From Marinobacter segnicrescens (GTDB lineage Bacteria; Pseudomonadota; Gammaproteobacteria; Pseudomonadales; Oleiphilaceae), in the NCBI RefSeq assembly GCF_900111555.1, contig NZ_FOHZ01000004.1, forward strand, positions 177,738-241,737: a DNA stretch of 64,000 nt, read 5' to 3'. Below, piece after piece: positions 19,104 through 28,074 of the stretch. The notes under the pieces are model-generated. The model was not told where the DNA came from. It saw nothing but the letters and a program-made list of their open reading frames with translations, and ran no database searches. Positions within the stretch are counted from its first letter, which is position 1; the number at the start of each line of letters is the position of its first letter. Both the position numbers and the translations under genes were made by a program.

Positions 19104-19948
19104 TGCCCCGGTCGCAACGGGCACGTGTGCCGGCATGGATTCCGCGGTGGCTGGCCAATCTGTTGCTGGCGGGGCTGGTGGTATACCTGGCCATTGTCCT
19201 GGGGTGGCTGACCTGGCAGGCGTTATGGAATGAACAGGGTATCGCGCCGTTGTATCAGTCTGGCTCGCCGGCCGCTAGCGGGGGCGCTTCAGTGAACGCA
19301 CCGTTGGCGAGTTTCGAACTGTTCGGCCGCCCGACCAGCACCCAGCCGATTGCAAGGTCGGTGCGGGAGAGTGCTCCGGAAACCACTTTGCGGCTGTCGC
19401 TTGAAGGCGTGCTGGTAGCGGCGCAGCCTGAGAACTCCGGTGCTATAGTCACAAGCGGAGGTAACGTTACTGCCCATTATAGGGTGGGTGACGTCTTGCC
19501 AGGTAATGCGGAACTTGTCGAGGTAGAGCCCGGGCGTATACTGATCCGGCGTCAGGGAGCCTATGAGTCGCTGACGTTCGACGACGATTTTGAGGGGACT
19601 GAACTGGTTTCCGAGGAGCCGGCCAGCACCGCAGACTCCCCAGGCGACTTTCTTGACCAGGCCCAGGCGCGGCTCGATAGCGAAGGTGCGAACGCGTTAC
19701 TTGCATTCGGCCTTCGGCCGGTGGACGATGGCGGCTCCCAGGGGTATGTGTTTGATGGCTCCAACGCCATGTTGCGGGCGGTCAATCTCAGGGAAGGAGA
19801 CGTGATTACCGCAATCAATGGTTACCCCCTGGGCGACCTTGAACAGGACCGCCAGTTACTGGAAACCCTGCGCTCTGAGCCTCAGGTGCAGGTAGAAGTG
19901 GAACGGGACGGTGCCCGCTTCACGGTGACCTATGCGCTGCCGCAGTAG
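19103..19948 (+). CDS. gspC: Type II secretion system protein C
   Basis: GspC is the inner-membrane clamp that links the assembly platform to the secretin. It has one membrane segment near residues 18-42, then the homology region (LFELFGR-like FELFGRPTS, TLRLSLEGVLVA, YRVGDVLPGNAELVEV), which contacts GspD. A C-terminal PDZ-like domain follows (LLAFGLRPV, AVNLREGDVITAINGYPL). At 281 residues it is normal for the family. An AGGAGG site lies inside the end of gspN. Confidence 0.94.
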   Translation: MPRSQRARVPAWIPRWLANLLLAGLVVYLAIVLGWLTWQALWNEQGIAPLYQSGSPAASGGASVNAPLASFELFGRPTSTQPIARSVRESAPETTLRLSLEGVLVAAQPENSGAIVTSGGNVTAHYRVGDVLPGNAELVEVEPGRILIRRQGAYESLTFDDDFEGTELVSEEPASTADSPGDFLDQAQARLDSEGANALLAFGLRPVDDGGSQGYVFDGSNAMLRAVNLREGDVITAINGYPLGDLEQDRQLLETLRSEPQVQVEVERDGARFTVTYALPQ

Positions 19949-20092
19949 GGGCGGCTGCGGTTTCTCAATCAAGGCCGGGGCGCGGTGTCTCCGGGTATAC
20001 GCAGAAAGCTGGATGGCCCCTGGATGCCGGATGGCGAACGGGATGATTCAGAGGCCCCGAAAGGCTTCATCGATACAGGACGCAATCGTTGC

Positions 20093-22084
20093 ATGACTAA
20101 GCTCACCACAAACCTCATGCGGGCCCTGGTTCTGGCCCTTTTGTTGCCACTGATGGCCATGGCGCAGGACTCCGGCGAAGGCACCTGGCGCCTTAACCTC
20201 AAGGACGCTGATATCCGCGCCTTTGTTACCCAGGTGGCAGACATTACCGGTTACAGTTTTGTGGTCGACCCCCGGGTCAAGGGCAAGGTTACCGTGCTTT
20301 CCAGCGCCCCCATGAACAAGGACGAGATCTATGACCTGTTCCTGGCCGTCCTCCAGGTTCATGGCTTTACCGCGATTCCCGGCGAAGAGGTTATCAAGGT
20401 TATCCAGCAGGTGGATGCCAAGCAGAATGCCGAGGACCTCACCCGGTTTGAACAAACTCCCAGCGAACAACTGGTCACCCGTGTTATTGCCGTCAATAAC
20501 GCCAACGCCCTTGAACTGGTACCCATTCTTCGGCCGCTGGTTGCCAAGTACGGGCACCTGGCTGGAGTGGCTGCGGCCAATGCCCTTATCGTCAGCGACC
20601 ATGAGAACAACATTCGTCGCATCGAGAACATTGTCCGCGACCTGGACAGCCCGGCGGAATACGAAGTGGAAGTGATCCAGCTCGACGAGGCCTGGGTGGG
20701 AGATATGGTTACCCTGTTGCAGGAACTGGCACCTGATGAGCTTGGCCGTGCTGCTGGCGGTGAATCCCCGTCCCGCAAATTCAGCGTGACTGCCGATGAG
20801 CGCAGCAATCGCCTGATCCTCCGGGGAGACAAGAATTTCCGGGACAAGATGCGGAACCTGATTCGCCAACTTGACCAGCCGTCGGCGTCGGGCGGCACCA
20901 CCAAGGTTGTCCGACTCAACCACGGTGATGCCAAGAACCTTACGGAAATCCTTGAAGGGGTCATGGGCGAAGTGGTCCGTGAGGCTGAGGGCGAGGGTGG
21001 CAGCGGAGGTAATACCCGCCGGCGGAACAGTACCGGTTTCTCGGTGTTCGCTGATGAGGGCCTGAATGCGCTGGTGCTTCGCGGCGAACCATCCATGATG
21101 CAGGAAGCGGAGATGATTATCTCCCAGCTGGATGTGCGCCGGGCCCAGGTAATGATCGAAGCGGCCATTGTCGAGATCAGTGATCAGTTGGGTAGTGACC
21201 TGGGTGTACAGTTTGCAGTAGGCGATGAAGGTGGCTCGTCGACACCGGTCATCGGGAGTAACTTTAATAACGTCGGGCGCAGCATTGGTGACGTTATCAG
21301 TGCCATTCTGTCGGACAGCGTGATTACCCCCGCGGTGGGTGGTATTACCATAGGTGCCGGCCAACGTGATCGTGATGGTATTACCTGGGGGGTCCTGTTA
21401 CAGGCGCTGTCCACCTCGGCCGCGGCCAACCTGCTGTCCACTCCCAGCATTATCACCCTGGATAACCAGGAATCAGAGATTATTGTCGGCCAGAACGTAC
21501 CTTTCAGGACCGGCCAGCAGGCCACGGCCGGAGACGGCCTGAGTAACCCGTTTACCACTATTGAGCGCCGGGATATCGGTCTGACCCTGAAGGTCACCCC
21601 GAGTATCAGCGATGATGGGCTGGTGCGCCTGGTAGTGGAGCAGACCACCGAGGATGTGGCTGACAGCGTAGAGAACGCATCGGATATTGTCACCAACAAA
21701 CGGGAAATCAAGACGACGGTCCTGGCGGACGATGGTGAAACTATCGTGCTGGGTGGCCTCATCAACGACAACCTGCGCGTCAACAAGAGCAAGGTGCCCC
21801 TGCTGGGTGATATCCCGATCCTCGGCAAGCTGTTCTCCTCGGAGTCCGAGACTCGGGAGAAGCGTAACCTGCTGGTGTTCCTGCGACCCACTATCATGCT
21901 GGACAAGGCCAAGACTGCCGAGGTCACAGGTGAGAAATACCAGGGCTTGTGGGACATTAATCTCGGCGTCCGAGAGAAGCTCGGCCTGCCGGACGAAAAG
22001 GACCCTCCCCCCATCGAAAGTATGTTCAAGGGCAAGCAGGGCATGGTGGAAGAGGATGTTGACGCCCTGGACGAGGCTTCCTGA
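20093..22084 (+). CDS. gspD: Type II secretion system secretin GspD
   Basis: GspD forms the outer-membrane channel. This 663-residue protein has a signal peptide (ALVLALLLPLMAMAQ), N0-N3 domains in the first 350 residues (LNLKDADIRAFVTQVADITG, then three repeats such as ALELVPILRPLVAKYG and LTEILEGVMG) and the secretin core with SAAANLLSTPSIITLDNQ and VPLLGDIPILGKLFSS. The start at 20093 gives a clean signal peptide. A gap of 144 bases separates it from gspC. The remaining gsp genes are not in this window, so they must be elsewhere. Confidence 0.97.
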   Translation: MTKLTTNLMRALVLALLLPLMAMAQDSGEGTWRLNLKDADIRAFVTQVADITGYSFVVDPRVKGKVTVLSSAPMNKDEIYDLFLAVLQVHGFTAIPGEEVIKVIQQVDAKQNAEDLTRFEQTPSEQLVTRVIAVNNANALELVPILRPLVAKYGHLAGVAAANALIVSDHENNIRRIENIVRDLDSPAEYEVEVIQLDEAWVGDMVTLLQELAPDELGRAAGGESPSRKFSVTADERSNRLILRGDKNFRDKMRNLIRQLDQPSASGGTTKVVRLNHGDAKNLTEILEGVMGEVVREAEGEGGSGGNTRRRNSTGFSVFADEGLNALVLRGEPSMMQEAEMIISQLDVRRAQVMIEAAIVEISDQLGSDLGVQFAVGDEGGSSTPVIGSNFNNVGRSIGDVISAILSDSVITPAVGGITIGAGQRDRDGITWGVLLQALSTSAAANLLSTPSIITLDNQESEIIVGQNVPFRTGQQATAGDGLSNPFTTIERRDIGLTLKVTPSISDDGLVRLVVEQTTEDVADSVENASDIVTNKREIKTTVLADDGETIVLGGLINDNLRVNKSKVPLLGDIPILGKLFSSESETREKRNLLVFLRPTIMLDKAKTAEVTGEKYQGLWDINLGVREKLGLPDEKDPPPIESMFKGKQGMVEEDVDALDEAS

Positions 22085-22122
22085 ATTCGGACACCAGGCC
22101 TGGATCGTAATCTGAAATAAAT

Positions 22123-22156
22123 AACGCCATCAGTTCAGCTGATGGCGTTTTTTTTT
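22123..22156 (+). terminator. Rho-independent terminator after gspD
   Basis: An 11-bp perfect stem (AACGCCATCAG) with a five-base loop is followed by a run of nine T. On the opposite strand it also ends in a T-rich stretch, so it may serve the convergent protease gene as well. Confidence 0.9.
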
Positions 22157-22193
22157 ATCCTGACAAAGGGTGTGCGCGGGGGGTTCCGGCGTC

Positions 22194-24140
22194 CTAGGCA
22201 GCTGGTGTGCCTCGCAGCAGGGGCAAGGGGATGTCCAGCTGGTCAGCAACAAGCCTGAGGAGTTCATATTCCCTGGCTTCTACCTGCCCGTCATGCTGTA
22301 CGCACTGTGCACAGGCGTCCAGGACCGCCGGCTTCAGCAAGGGTGACAGCTGGTTCAGGCGTTTGAGGGAATTACTCAGCGATGCCACCGTGGCCCTCGG
22401 GAAAAGCACCGGGCTTGAGCCCCGCTGTCCTCTGATGAAGCTGGCGATGACCTGCTGGTGCAATTGCTTCGCTTCCTGGTCATTGGACGTGCCGGCGCGG
22501 GCCATAAGGCTGAACAGCAGGCTCAGGTCCGTCTCCACCGCCTTATAGTTGCGATAACGCACCGGTACCACCCGGCCGGCATCGGATGCGAGATGGCGTT
22601 TCAGGAAGCTGTACAGGGCAAATTCGAACAGGGTAACCCGGCTGTCCGCCTGGACCAGCTCGGCCACCCGTTTCACCAACGCCAGGCGCTCATCCGGGTC
22701 CAGTTTTCGCAGGGCCGGCATGGCCAGCTCCAGGGCCGGCAGGCGTATGGCGTCGCTCTCCCTGAGCAGGGTGGGCATGATCTTGCCGACCAGGTCAGGG
22801 CGCGGCCGCAGGACGACATGGTCCTCCGGGAAGCTCAACATACCGTCTGCCGTTGCCTGGGGCAGGTCCCGGGTGAGCAGTGCGTATACCAGCTGAACGG
22901 CTCCTGCCCGGGTGTATAGCAGTTCACGTATGTTGGCAGGGAGGTGGGCCAGTAGCTGGCTCGCGTACTGCTCGGTGCCGGGGGTGACCGTTCCTGCGCT
23001 GGCAGTTATGGAACTGGGGTGGTCGCCCGTGCCTGTGCCGCTAAAACCGCTGGCGCCTCGGGGGGTGTCGGCCTGTCCCGCGTCTTGTGAGGCCTGGTAT
23101 TCAGCTGGCTGGTCCCGAAGCCGGCTTCGGAGTCGGGTTATCAGTCCCGGTTGGATGGCTTCAATGCGTTCGTCGATGGGCGGGTGGGAGCCCAGCAACC
23201 TGCTGAACGCCATTTTGGTGGTTTCGCCAAAGCACATGTGATTCATGTCGCTGGCATGACTGGTGCTCTGGAAGTAGCCACTGGTAAGCCCGATCTTGTA
23301 GAGGGCTCCGCCGATGCCTTCGGGGTTGCGTGTGAACTGCACCGACGATGCGTCGGCCAGTCGCTCCCGTTCCCGGGACACGGCGGCCTGGATAAGGCGC
23401 CCGAAGAATACCCCCACGTAGCCAATGACTGTAAGTGCCAGGGCAACGATGAGTATCACGCCCTGGCCGTTATTACGACCGCGTGAGCTGCTGACATGGG
23501 TGCGCCCACTGGCACTGTGAAGCAGGAAGGTGCCAATCTGGCCAATGGCGAGGATGCCGGCCAGCAGTGCGATCAGTCGGACGTTGATGCGCATGTCGCC
23601 ATTGAGTATGTGGCTGAATTCGTGGCCAATAACGCCCTGGAGTTCGTCCCTGCTGAGTTGGGTGAGGGCTCCGTGAGTCACCACCATGACGGCTTCGTTG
23701 GGGCTGTAGCCGGCGACGAAGGCGTTTATGCCGGTTTCGTGGTCCATAACGTAGAGCTGCGGTACGGGGACGCCGCTGGCGATGGCCATTTCTTCGACCA
23801 CGTTTCGGTAGCGGCGTTCGTCGGAGTCCTGGCTGGATGGATCGAGTAGCCTCGCTCCGACCATGTTGGCGACGCGGTCCCCGCCTCCGGCCAGGTCGAT
23901 CCAGCGGATGGCGGAGGCGCCCGTTATAAGCAGGACGACGACGGTGGCGGTCATGAGCCCGTGGTAGCTCATCAGCCACTGGTGGAAGGGCAGGCTGGTG
24001 GTTTCGCTGCGGGTGACGAAGTAGCCTACCACGCAGACGGCCAGGGCGATGAGGGTGACGGCTATGGCGAACAGGAAGACCAGTAAGGCGGTATTGCGTT
24101 TGGCGTTGGCCTGGCGTTCGAAGAATCCTTTTTTGGCCAT
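22194..24140 (-). CDS. M48 family zinc metalloprotease with long C-terminal extension
   Basis: A 648-residue membrane protease related to HtpX. Two membrane segments lie near residues 17-42 and 60-78. The zinc motif HEFSH is at residues 173-177, preceded by the M48 segment ETGINAFVAGYSPNEAVMVVTHGAL, and further membrane segments follow. From about residue 330 a mostly helical extension of some 300 residues has no recognisable catalytic motif. HtpX-type enzymes degrade misfolded membrane proteins; the extension suggests a different or added role. Its partner lemA lies directly upstream in the same direction, a widespread pairing. Confidence 0.9.
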   Translation of the reverse strand: MAKKGFFERQANAKRNTALLVFLFAIAVTLIALAVCVVGYFVTRSETTSLPFHQWLMSYHGLMTATVVVLLITGASAIRWIDLAGGGDRVANMVGARLLDPSSQDSDERRYRNVVEEMAIASGVPVPQLYVMDHETGINAFVAGYSPNEAVMVVTHGALTQLSRDELQGVIGHEFSHILNGDMRINVRLIALLAGILAIGQIGTFLLHSASGRTHVSSSRGRNNGQGVILIVALALTVIGYVGVFFGRLIQAAVSRERERLADASSVQFTRNPEGIGGALYKIGLTSGYFQSTSHASDMNHMCFGETTKMAFSRLLGSHPPIDERIEAIQPGLITRLRSRLRDQPAEYQASQDAGQADTPRGASGFSGTGTGDHPSSITASAGTVTPGTEQYASQLLAHLPANIRELLYTRAGAVQLVYALLTRDLPQATADGMLSFPEDHVVLRPRPDLVGKIMPTLLRESDAIRLPALELAMPALRKLDPDERLALVKRVAELVQADSRVTLFEFALYSFLKRHLASDAGRVVPVRYRNYKAVETDLSLLFSLMARAGTSNDQEAKQLHQQVIASFIRGQRGSSPVLFPRATVASLSNSLKRLNQLSPLLKPAVLDACAQCVQHDGQVEAREYELLRLVADQLDIPLPLLRGTPAA

Positions 24141-24187
24141 ATCTTACATTCCGGGGAAGACAAACTGGCGGGCTTGGGTGGCGGGCC

Positions 24188-24291
24188 AGGGCCCCGGTAT
24201 CGCTTTCCCGGACACGCCGTGAATCCATCCATGGAGGCTCTTCAAAAACGTCCCTGTTTTTGAAGGTCCGGGAAAGCGATACCGGGGCCCT
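24188..24291. repeat. Nested inverted repeat between lemA and the M48 protease gene
   Basis: Perfect 25-base outer arms (24188-24212 and 24267-24291) enclose an inner stem of 10 bp (CTTCAAAAAC at 24240-24249 with GTTTTTGAAG at 24256-24265). Between the left arm and the inner stem lies GTGAATCCATCCATGGAGG. The symmetry is far beyond a normal terminator. I suspect a dispersed mobile-type element, but it occurs only once in this window. Confidence 0.75.
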
Positions 24292-24318
24292 GTCCTCATG
24301 CTGTGGTGCAGGCTTCCA

Positions 24319-24906
24319 TTAAAACGAAACCTTTGGTGCGGTCCGCGCCTCGAGGGTCTCCAGCTCCAATTGCGCCGTAGGCTTGAACGAGAACAACCCG
24401 GCTACGATGTTGTTGGGGAACTTCTCCCGGTGGATGTTGTAGCTCATCACGCTGTCGTTATAGGCCTGGCGGGCGAAGGCAACGCGATTTTCGGTACTGG
24501 AAAGCTCTTCCATCAGTTGCTGGACGGTTTCGTTGGCCTTGAGGTCCGGATAGTTCTCCGCCACCGCATAGAAGTTGGCCAGGGCCTTGTCCAGCAGGCC
24601 TTCTGCCATCCCGAGCTTTTTCATCTTGCCCGCTTCGCCGGGATCCGTCGCGGCGTCCTTCTGGGCGTTCACAGCGCCATTTCGGGCTTCCATGACTTCA
24701 GTAAGGGTGCCCCGTTCGTGGCTCATGTAGGCCTTGGCTGATTCTACGAGATTGGGGATGAGGTCGTGGCGACGTTGTAGCTGGACATCGATCTGGGCGA
24801 AGCCGTTTTTGAACTGGTTGCGGTAGGAGACCAGCTGGTTGTAGATGGCGATGATGTAGATAACGACAACGGCGATTACGGCGAGGCCGATGAGGGTGGA
24901 GGTCAT
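24319..24906 (-). CDS. lemA: LemA family protein
   Basis: A 195-residue protein with a single N-terminal membrane anchor (LIGLAVIAVVVIYIIAIYN) and a coiled helical domain. Family marks are QIDVQLQRRHDLIPNLVE, FYAVAENYPDLKANE and the end NNIVAGLFSF. The cellular role of LemA proteins is unsettled. Genes of this family commonly neighbour M48 proteases, as here. It starts 23 bases after the stop of the phosphodiesterase gene, so the three genes probably form one operon. Confidence 0.95.
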   Translation of the reverse strand: MTSTLIGLAVIAVVVIYIIAIYNQLVSYRNQFKNGFAQIDVQLQRRHDLIPNLVESAKAYMSHERGTLTEVMEARNGAVNAQKDAATDPGEAGKMKKLGMAEGLLDKALANFYAVAENYPDLKANETVQQLMEELSSTENRVAFARQAYNDSVMSYNIHREKFPNNIVAGLFSFKPTAQLELETLEARTAPKVSF

Positions 24907-24929
24907 AGTGGGTCCGTTCCTGGTTGGAT

Positions 24930-27020
24930 TCAGCGGTTATATTGCGGATTGTCCACGTTTTCCTCAAGTTTGCCATGGAATTGCGCCACAAATTCCCGAA
25001 AAGCTTCCGGCGTCAGTGGGCGGCTGAAGTGGTAACCCTGTGCAATCTGGCAGCCGCGCTGGCGAAGGTAGAATTCCTGTTCGTGGGTTTCGACGCCCTC
25101 AGCGATAACCGACAGGTTGAGGCTCTTGCCAAGATCAATGATGGTGTTGGCGATGCGGGTGTCGTCGTCGTTGGTGAGCAGGTCCTGGACGAACTGTTTG
25201 TCGATCTTGATATGCTGGACCGGCATGCGCTTGAGGTAGGTGAGCGACGAGTAGCCGGTGCCGAAGTCGTCTACAGCGATGCTGATTCCGGCCCCGTTGA
25301 GCTGTCGAAGTTTCTCGACGGCGTCTTCCAGGTTTTCCATGAAACCGGTTTCGGTGATTTCCACCTCCAGCCGGCCCGGGGGAATTTCGTGGCGGCCCAG
25401 GGTGGCCAGGATGGTGCCGACGATGTCGGGTTGGCGCAGCTGAACCGCTGACAGGTTGACGGCAATGCGCAGGGGCATGCCGCTGGCGGCCCAGGCAGCT
25501 GCCTGGCGGCAGGATTCGTCGAGTACCCATTGCCCGATTTCAACAATGGTACCGTTGAGTTCGGCCACCGGGATGAAATGGTCGGGCGGTACCATGCCTC
25601 GGTCCGGGTGGGACCACCGGAGTAGTGCTTCTGCACCGATGATGCGGTTGCTCTGAAGGCTGATCTGGGGTTGGTAGACCAGGTGGAATTCGCCCCGGCC
25701 AAGGGCCTGGGCCAGGTCTTTCTCCAGTTGTTTGCGGGCGCGGATTTCCTGGTCGACACTGGCGATGTAAAAGCGGCTGTGATTGTTTGCCTCGGCCTTG
25801 GCCAGGGTCATGGTGTGTTCAGCGTGCTGCAGCAGGTGGCCGGCTTCGTCGGCATCGGCCGGGTACATGGCGACACCGATGGTAGCGGTGATGTCGAGGG
25901 TGCTGCAGTTGACCTGGATTGGTTCCCTGAACAGTTGTAGCAGGCATTCAGACAGTTCGGCGGCTTCATACTGGTCTTCTACCGGGTTGGCGATGACGAC
26001 GAACTGGTCACCGTTAAGTCGGCCGGCGAGTATCCTTTGGTGAGTGGATTGCTCGTTCAGGCGCTCTGCCAGCACCTGCAGTATCTGGTCGCCGGTTTTA
26101 TAGCCGAGTTGTTCGTTGATGGATTTGAAATCATCGATGCCGCAGCAGTACACCGCCAGGTTGTCCCGGTTTCTTTTGCATTCGTCCAGGGCGTTCGTCA
26201 GTGACGAGAGGATGGTTTCCCGGCTCGGCAGGCCGGTTAGCTGGTCGTAGCGGGTCAGCCTGTTAGCCCTGTTTTCCGCATCCTGGTGTTTTCGGTGGGT
26301 GTCTTCGATGGCGACCAGGAGGTGATTGATGGCACGCACGAGGATGTCCAGTTCATCGCCCTGGTGACTTCTCGGCCGTTGCAGCAAGTGCCGGTCCGGG
26401 TGTACTGGATCAACGTGGACCAATGACCGGACCAGGTTCTGCAGGGGTTTCGTAATCAGCCAGTAGACCACCGTAAAGAGCACCAGCCCGACGATGATCG
26501 CGCGAATAATACCGACAAGTAAGGTCAGCGCCGAGCGTTCTACCCAGGCCTTGGCAGCAGGTGCGGTGTCATAGGTGAGTTCCAGTTCGCCGTAGATAAC
26601 CGGGCGCATGGCCTGCGACAGGTCGCTGCGTTGGAGGTCTGCGGTATAGACACGGGTTTCACCGAAGATCCAGTCAGTGAGGCGGCGCCAGGGGGACTCA
26701 CTCAGTGGTCGTTGATGACCGGCCAGTACTTCCCCTTCCGGATGCCGGATCGTCGCTTTCTGCAATTCGTCCTGGCCCAAGAGCCCGGAGACAACCTGGT
26801 TTCCCAGGGCTTCATCGAGGCTGAAGATCGCCTGGGTGGCAGCATCCCGGACAAGCTCTATCGTTTGCTCGGCATGACGGTCCACTTCCGCGGACACCCG
26901 GCGGGCGTCAGTGATTATCTGCACCACGCTCAGCAGGATACCGGCCAGGATGGCAGCAGACAGCACCCAGCGGAGCATGCGGGAGCCGAGTCGTCGTTCC
27001 AGTTGAAAGTCTTCGGTCAT
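24930..27020 (-). CDS. Membrane-bound GGDEF-EAL protein, probable c-di-GMP phosphodiesterase
   Basis: A sensor of about 696 residues: a membrane segment near residues 15-35, a periplasmic region of about 140 residues, a second membrane segment, a HAMP-like linker, then GGDEF and EAL domains. The GGDEF signature is degenerate (NGDQF near residue 336), so cyclase activity is unlikely. The EAL domain keeps the key motifs: AEALLRW near 464, EITETGF, DDFGTGYSSL, KIDKQFV and EGVET. It should hydrolyse c-di-GMP and favour motility. I chose the ATG at 27020; a GTG at 27074 is also possible. lemA follows 23 bases downstream. Confidence 0.9.
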   Translation of the reverse strand: MTEDFQLERRLGSRMLRWVLSAAILAGILLSVVQIITDARRVSAEVDRHAEQTIELVRDAATQAIFSLDEALGNQVVSGLLGQDELQKATIRHPEGEVLAGHQRPLSESPWRRLTDWIFGETRVYTADLQRSDLSQAMRPVIYGELELTYDTAPAAKAWVERSALTLLVGIIRAIIVGLVLFTVVYWLITKPLQNLVRSLVHVDPVHPDRHLLQRPRSHQGDELDILVRAINHLLVAIEDTHRKHQDAENRANRLTRYDQLTGLPSRETILSSLTNALDECKRNRDNLAVYCCGIDDFKSINEQLGYKTGDQILQVLAERLNEQSTHQRILAGRLNGDQFVVIANPVEDQYEAAELSECLLQLFREPIQVNCSTLDITATIGVAMYPADADEAGHLLQHAEHTMTLAKAEANNHSRFYIASVDQEIRARKQLEKDLAQALGRGEFHLVYQPQISLQSNRIIGAEALLRWSHPDRGMVPPDHFIPVAELNGTIVEIGQWVLDESCRQAAAWAASGMPLRIAVNLSAVQLRQPDIVGTILATLGRHEIPPGRLEVEITETGFMENLEDAVEKLRQLNGAGISIAVDDFGTGYSSLTYLKRMPVQHIKIDKQFVQDLLTNDDDTRIANTIIDLGKSLNLSVIAEGVETHEQEFYLRQRGCQIAQGYHFSRPLTPEAFREFVAQFHGKLEENVDNPQYNR

Positions 27021-27205
27021 CGTTGTCGCATTGTGATGAGTTCGCCTGGTTCCGTTGTTTTTTTGATACAGCACACTAATGATTCAGTATGGACCAGATC
27101 TCGTTGTTTGCACTGACCAGATAACCATTTTTTCAGAATAGTGCAGTAGGTGGTGTTTCAATTTGTTAAGGAGGGGACAGGATGCTCGGTTCTGGTGTCG
27201 CTTAA

Positions 27206-27233
27206 ACAAAAAGCCCGCACGGTGGCGGGCTTT
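27206..27233 (-). terminator. Rho-independent terminator of sodB
   Basis: A 9-bp stem AAAGCCCGC / GCGGGCTTT with a six-base loop ends, on the minus strand, in TTTTTG. It lies about 47 bases past the sodB stop. Confidence 0.85.
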
Positions 27234-27279
27234 CCGGGGTGCCGCTGGTCAGGCACCGGTGATACCGAAAACGGCAGGA

Positions 27280-27858
27280 TCAGGCCAGGTTTTCGTTCAC
27301 GAAATCCCAGTTTACCAGGTTCCAGAAGGCTTCCAGGTAGTTGGGACGGCTGTTGCGGTAGTCGATGTAGTAGGCGTGCTCCCACACATCCACAGTCAGG
27401 ACTGGCTTGTCCGGGCCGGTCAGCGGAGTTTCAGCGTTGCTGGTGTTGGCGATGGCTACTGAGCCGTCGGCCTTCTTTACCAGCCAGGTCCAGCCTGAAC
27501 CGAAGTTGTTGGCGGCCTTGTCGTTAAACTCTTTCTTGAAGTCTTCGAAGGAGCCAAAAGCTTTCTCGATAGCTTCCTTGGCTGCTCCGGTGGGCTCACC
27601 ACCGCCGTTGGGGCTCAGGCAGTGCCAGTAGAAGGTATGGTTCCAGACCTGAGCGGCGTTATTGAACAGCGGGCCGCTGGCGCTCTTGATGATGTCTTCC
27701 AGGGACTTGTTGGCATCATCAGTACCTTCAACCAGGCCATTGAGCTTGGTGACGTAGGTGTTGTGGTGCTTGCCGTAATGGTATTCCAGAGTTTCTTCGG
27801 AGATGTGCGGTTCCAGTGCGTTCTTGGCATATGGAAGTGCGGGAAGTTCAAAAGCCAT
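27280..27858 (-). CDS. sodB: Superoxide dismutase (Fe)
   Basis: A 192-residue cytoplasmic enzyme that converts superoxide to oxygen and hydrogen peroxide. The metal ligands fit His27, His74, Asp157 and His161 (EYHYGKHH, VWNHTFYW, VDVWEHAYY). The sequence AAQVWNHTFYWHCLSPNGGG is typical of the iron type. The length is standard. It stands alone, with its own terminator downstream and about 215 bases of promoter region upstream; no clear Fur box was recognised there. Confidence 0.97.
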   Translation of the reverse strand: MAFELPALPYAKNALEPHISEETLEYHYGKHHNTYVTKLNGLVEGTDDANKSLEDIIKSASGPLFNNAAQVWNHTFYWHCLSPNGGGEPTGAAKEAIEKAFGSFEDFKKEFNDKAANNFGSGWTWLVKKADGSVAIANTSNAETPLTGPDKPVLTVDVWEHAYYIDYRNSRPNYLEAFWNLVNWDFVNENLA

Positions 27859-28074
27859 GAGGTCGTTCTCCCTGGTTTCTCTCAGTATTTCAGGGGTCGT
27901 TGATACCCCCGATGAGCGTTTATAGCGCGTTGGTGTTGCAGTGATACTGCGTTACAACAGCACTTGTTTGTAACTCTGCAACCATCAAGTATCGGGCCTG
28001 CTTGATTTTTTTCAAGGGCAGCCGGCTAAAACTTTACGCGGGCGCGCCGGCCCCGGATTAACGATGGTCCGGGT

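Noticed and set aside
20048..21364. Long minus-strand frame opposite gspD
   Set aside because: A shadow of gspD codon bias; the plus-strand secretin is complete and recognisable.
27859..28074. Fur box upstream of sodB
   Set aside because: I looked for GATAATGATAATC-like symmetry on both strands and saw no convincing match.
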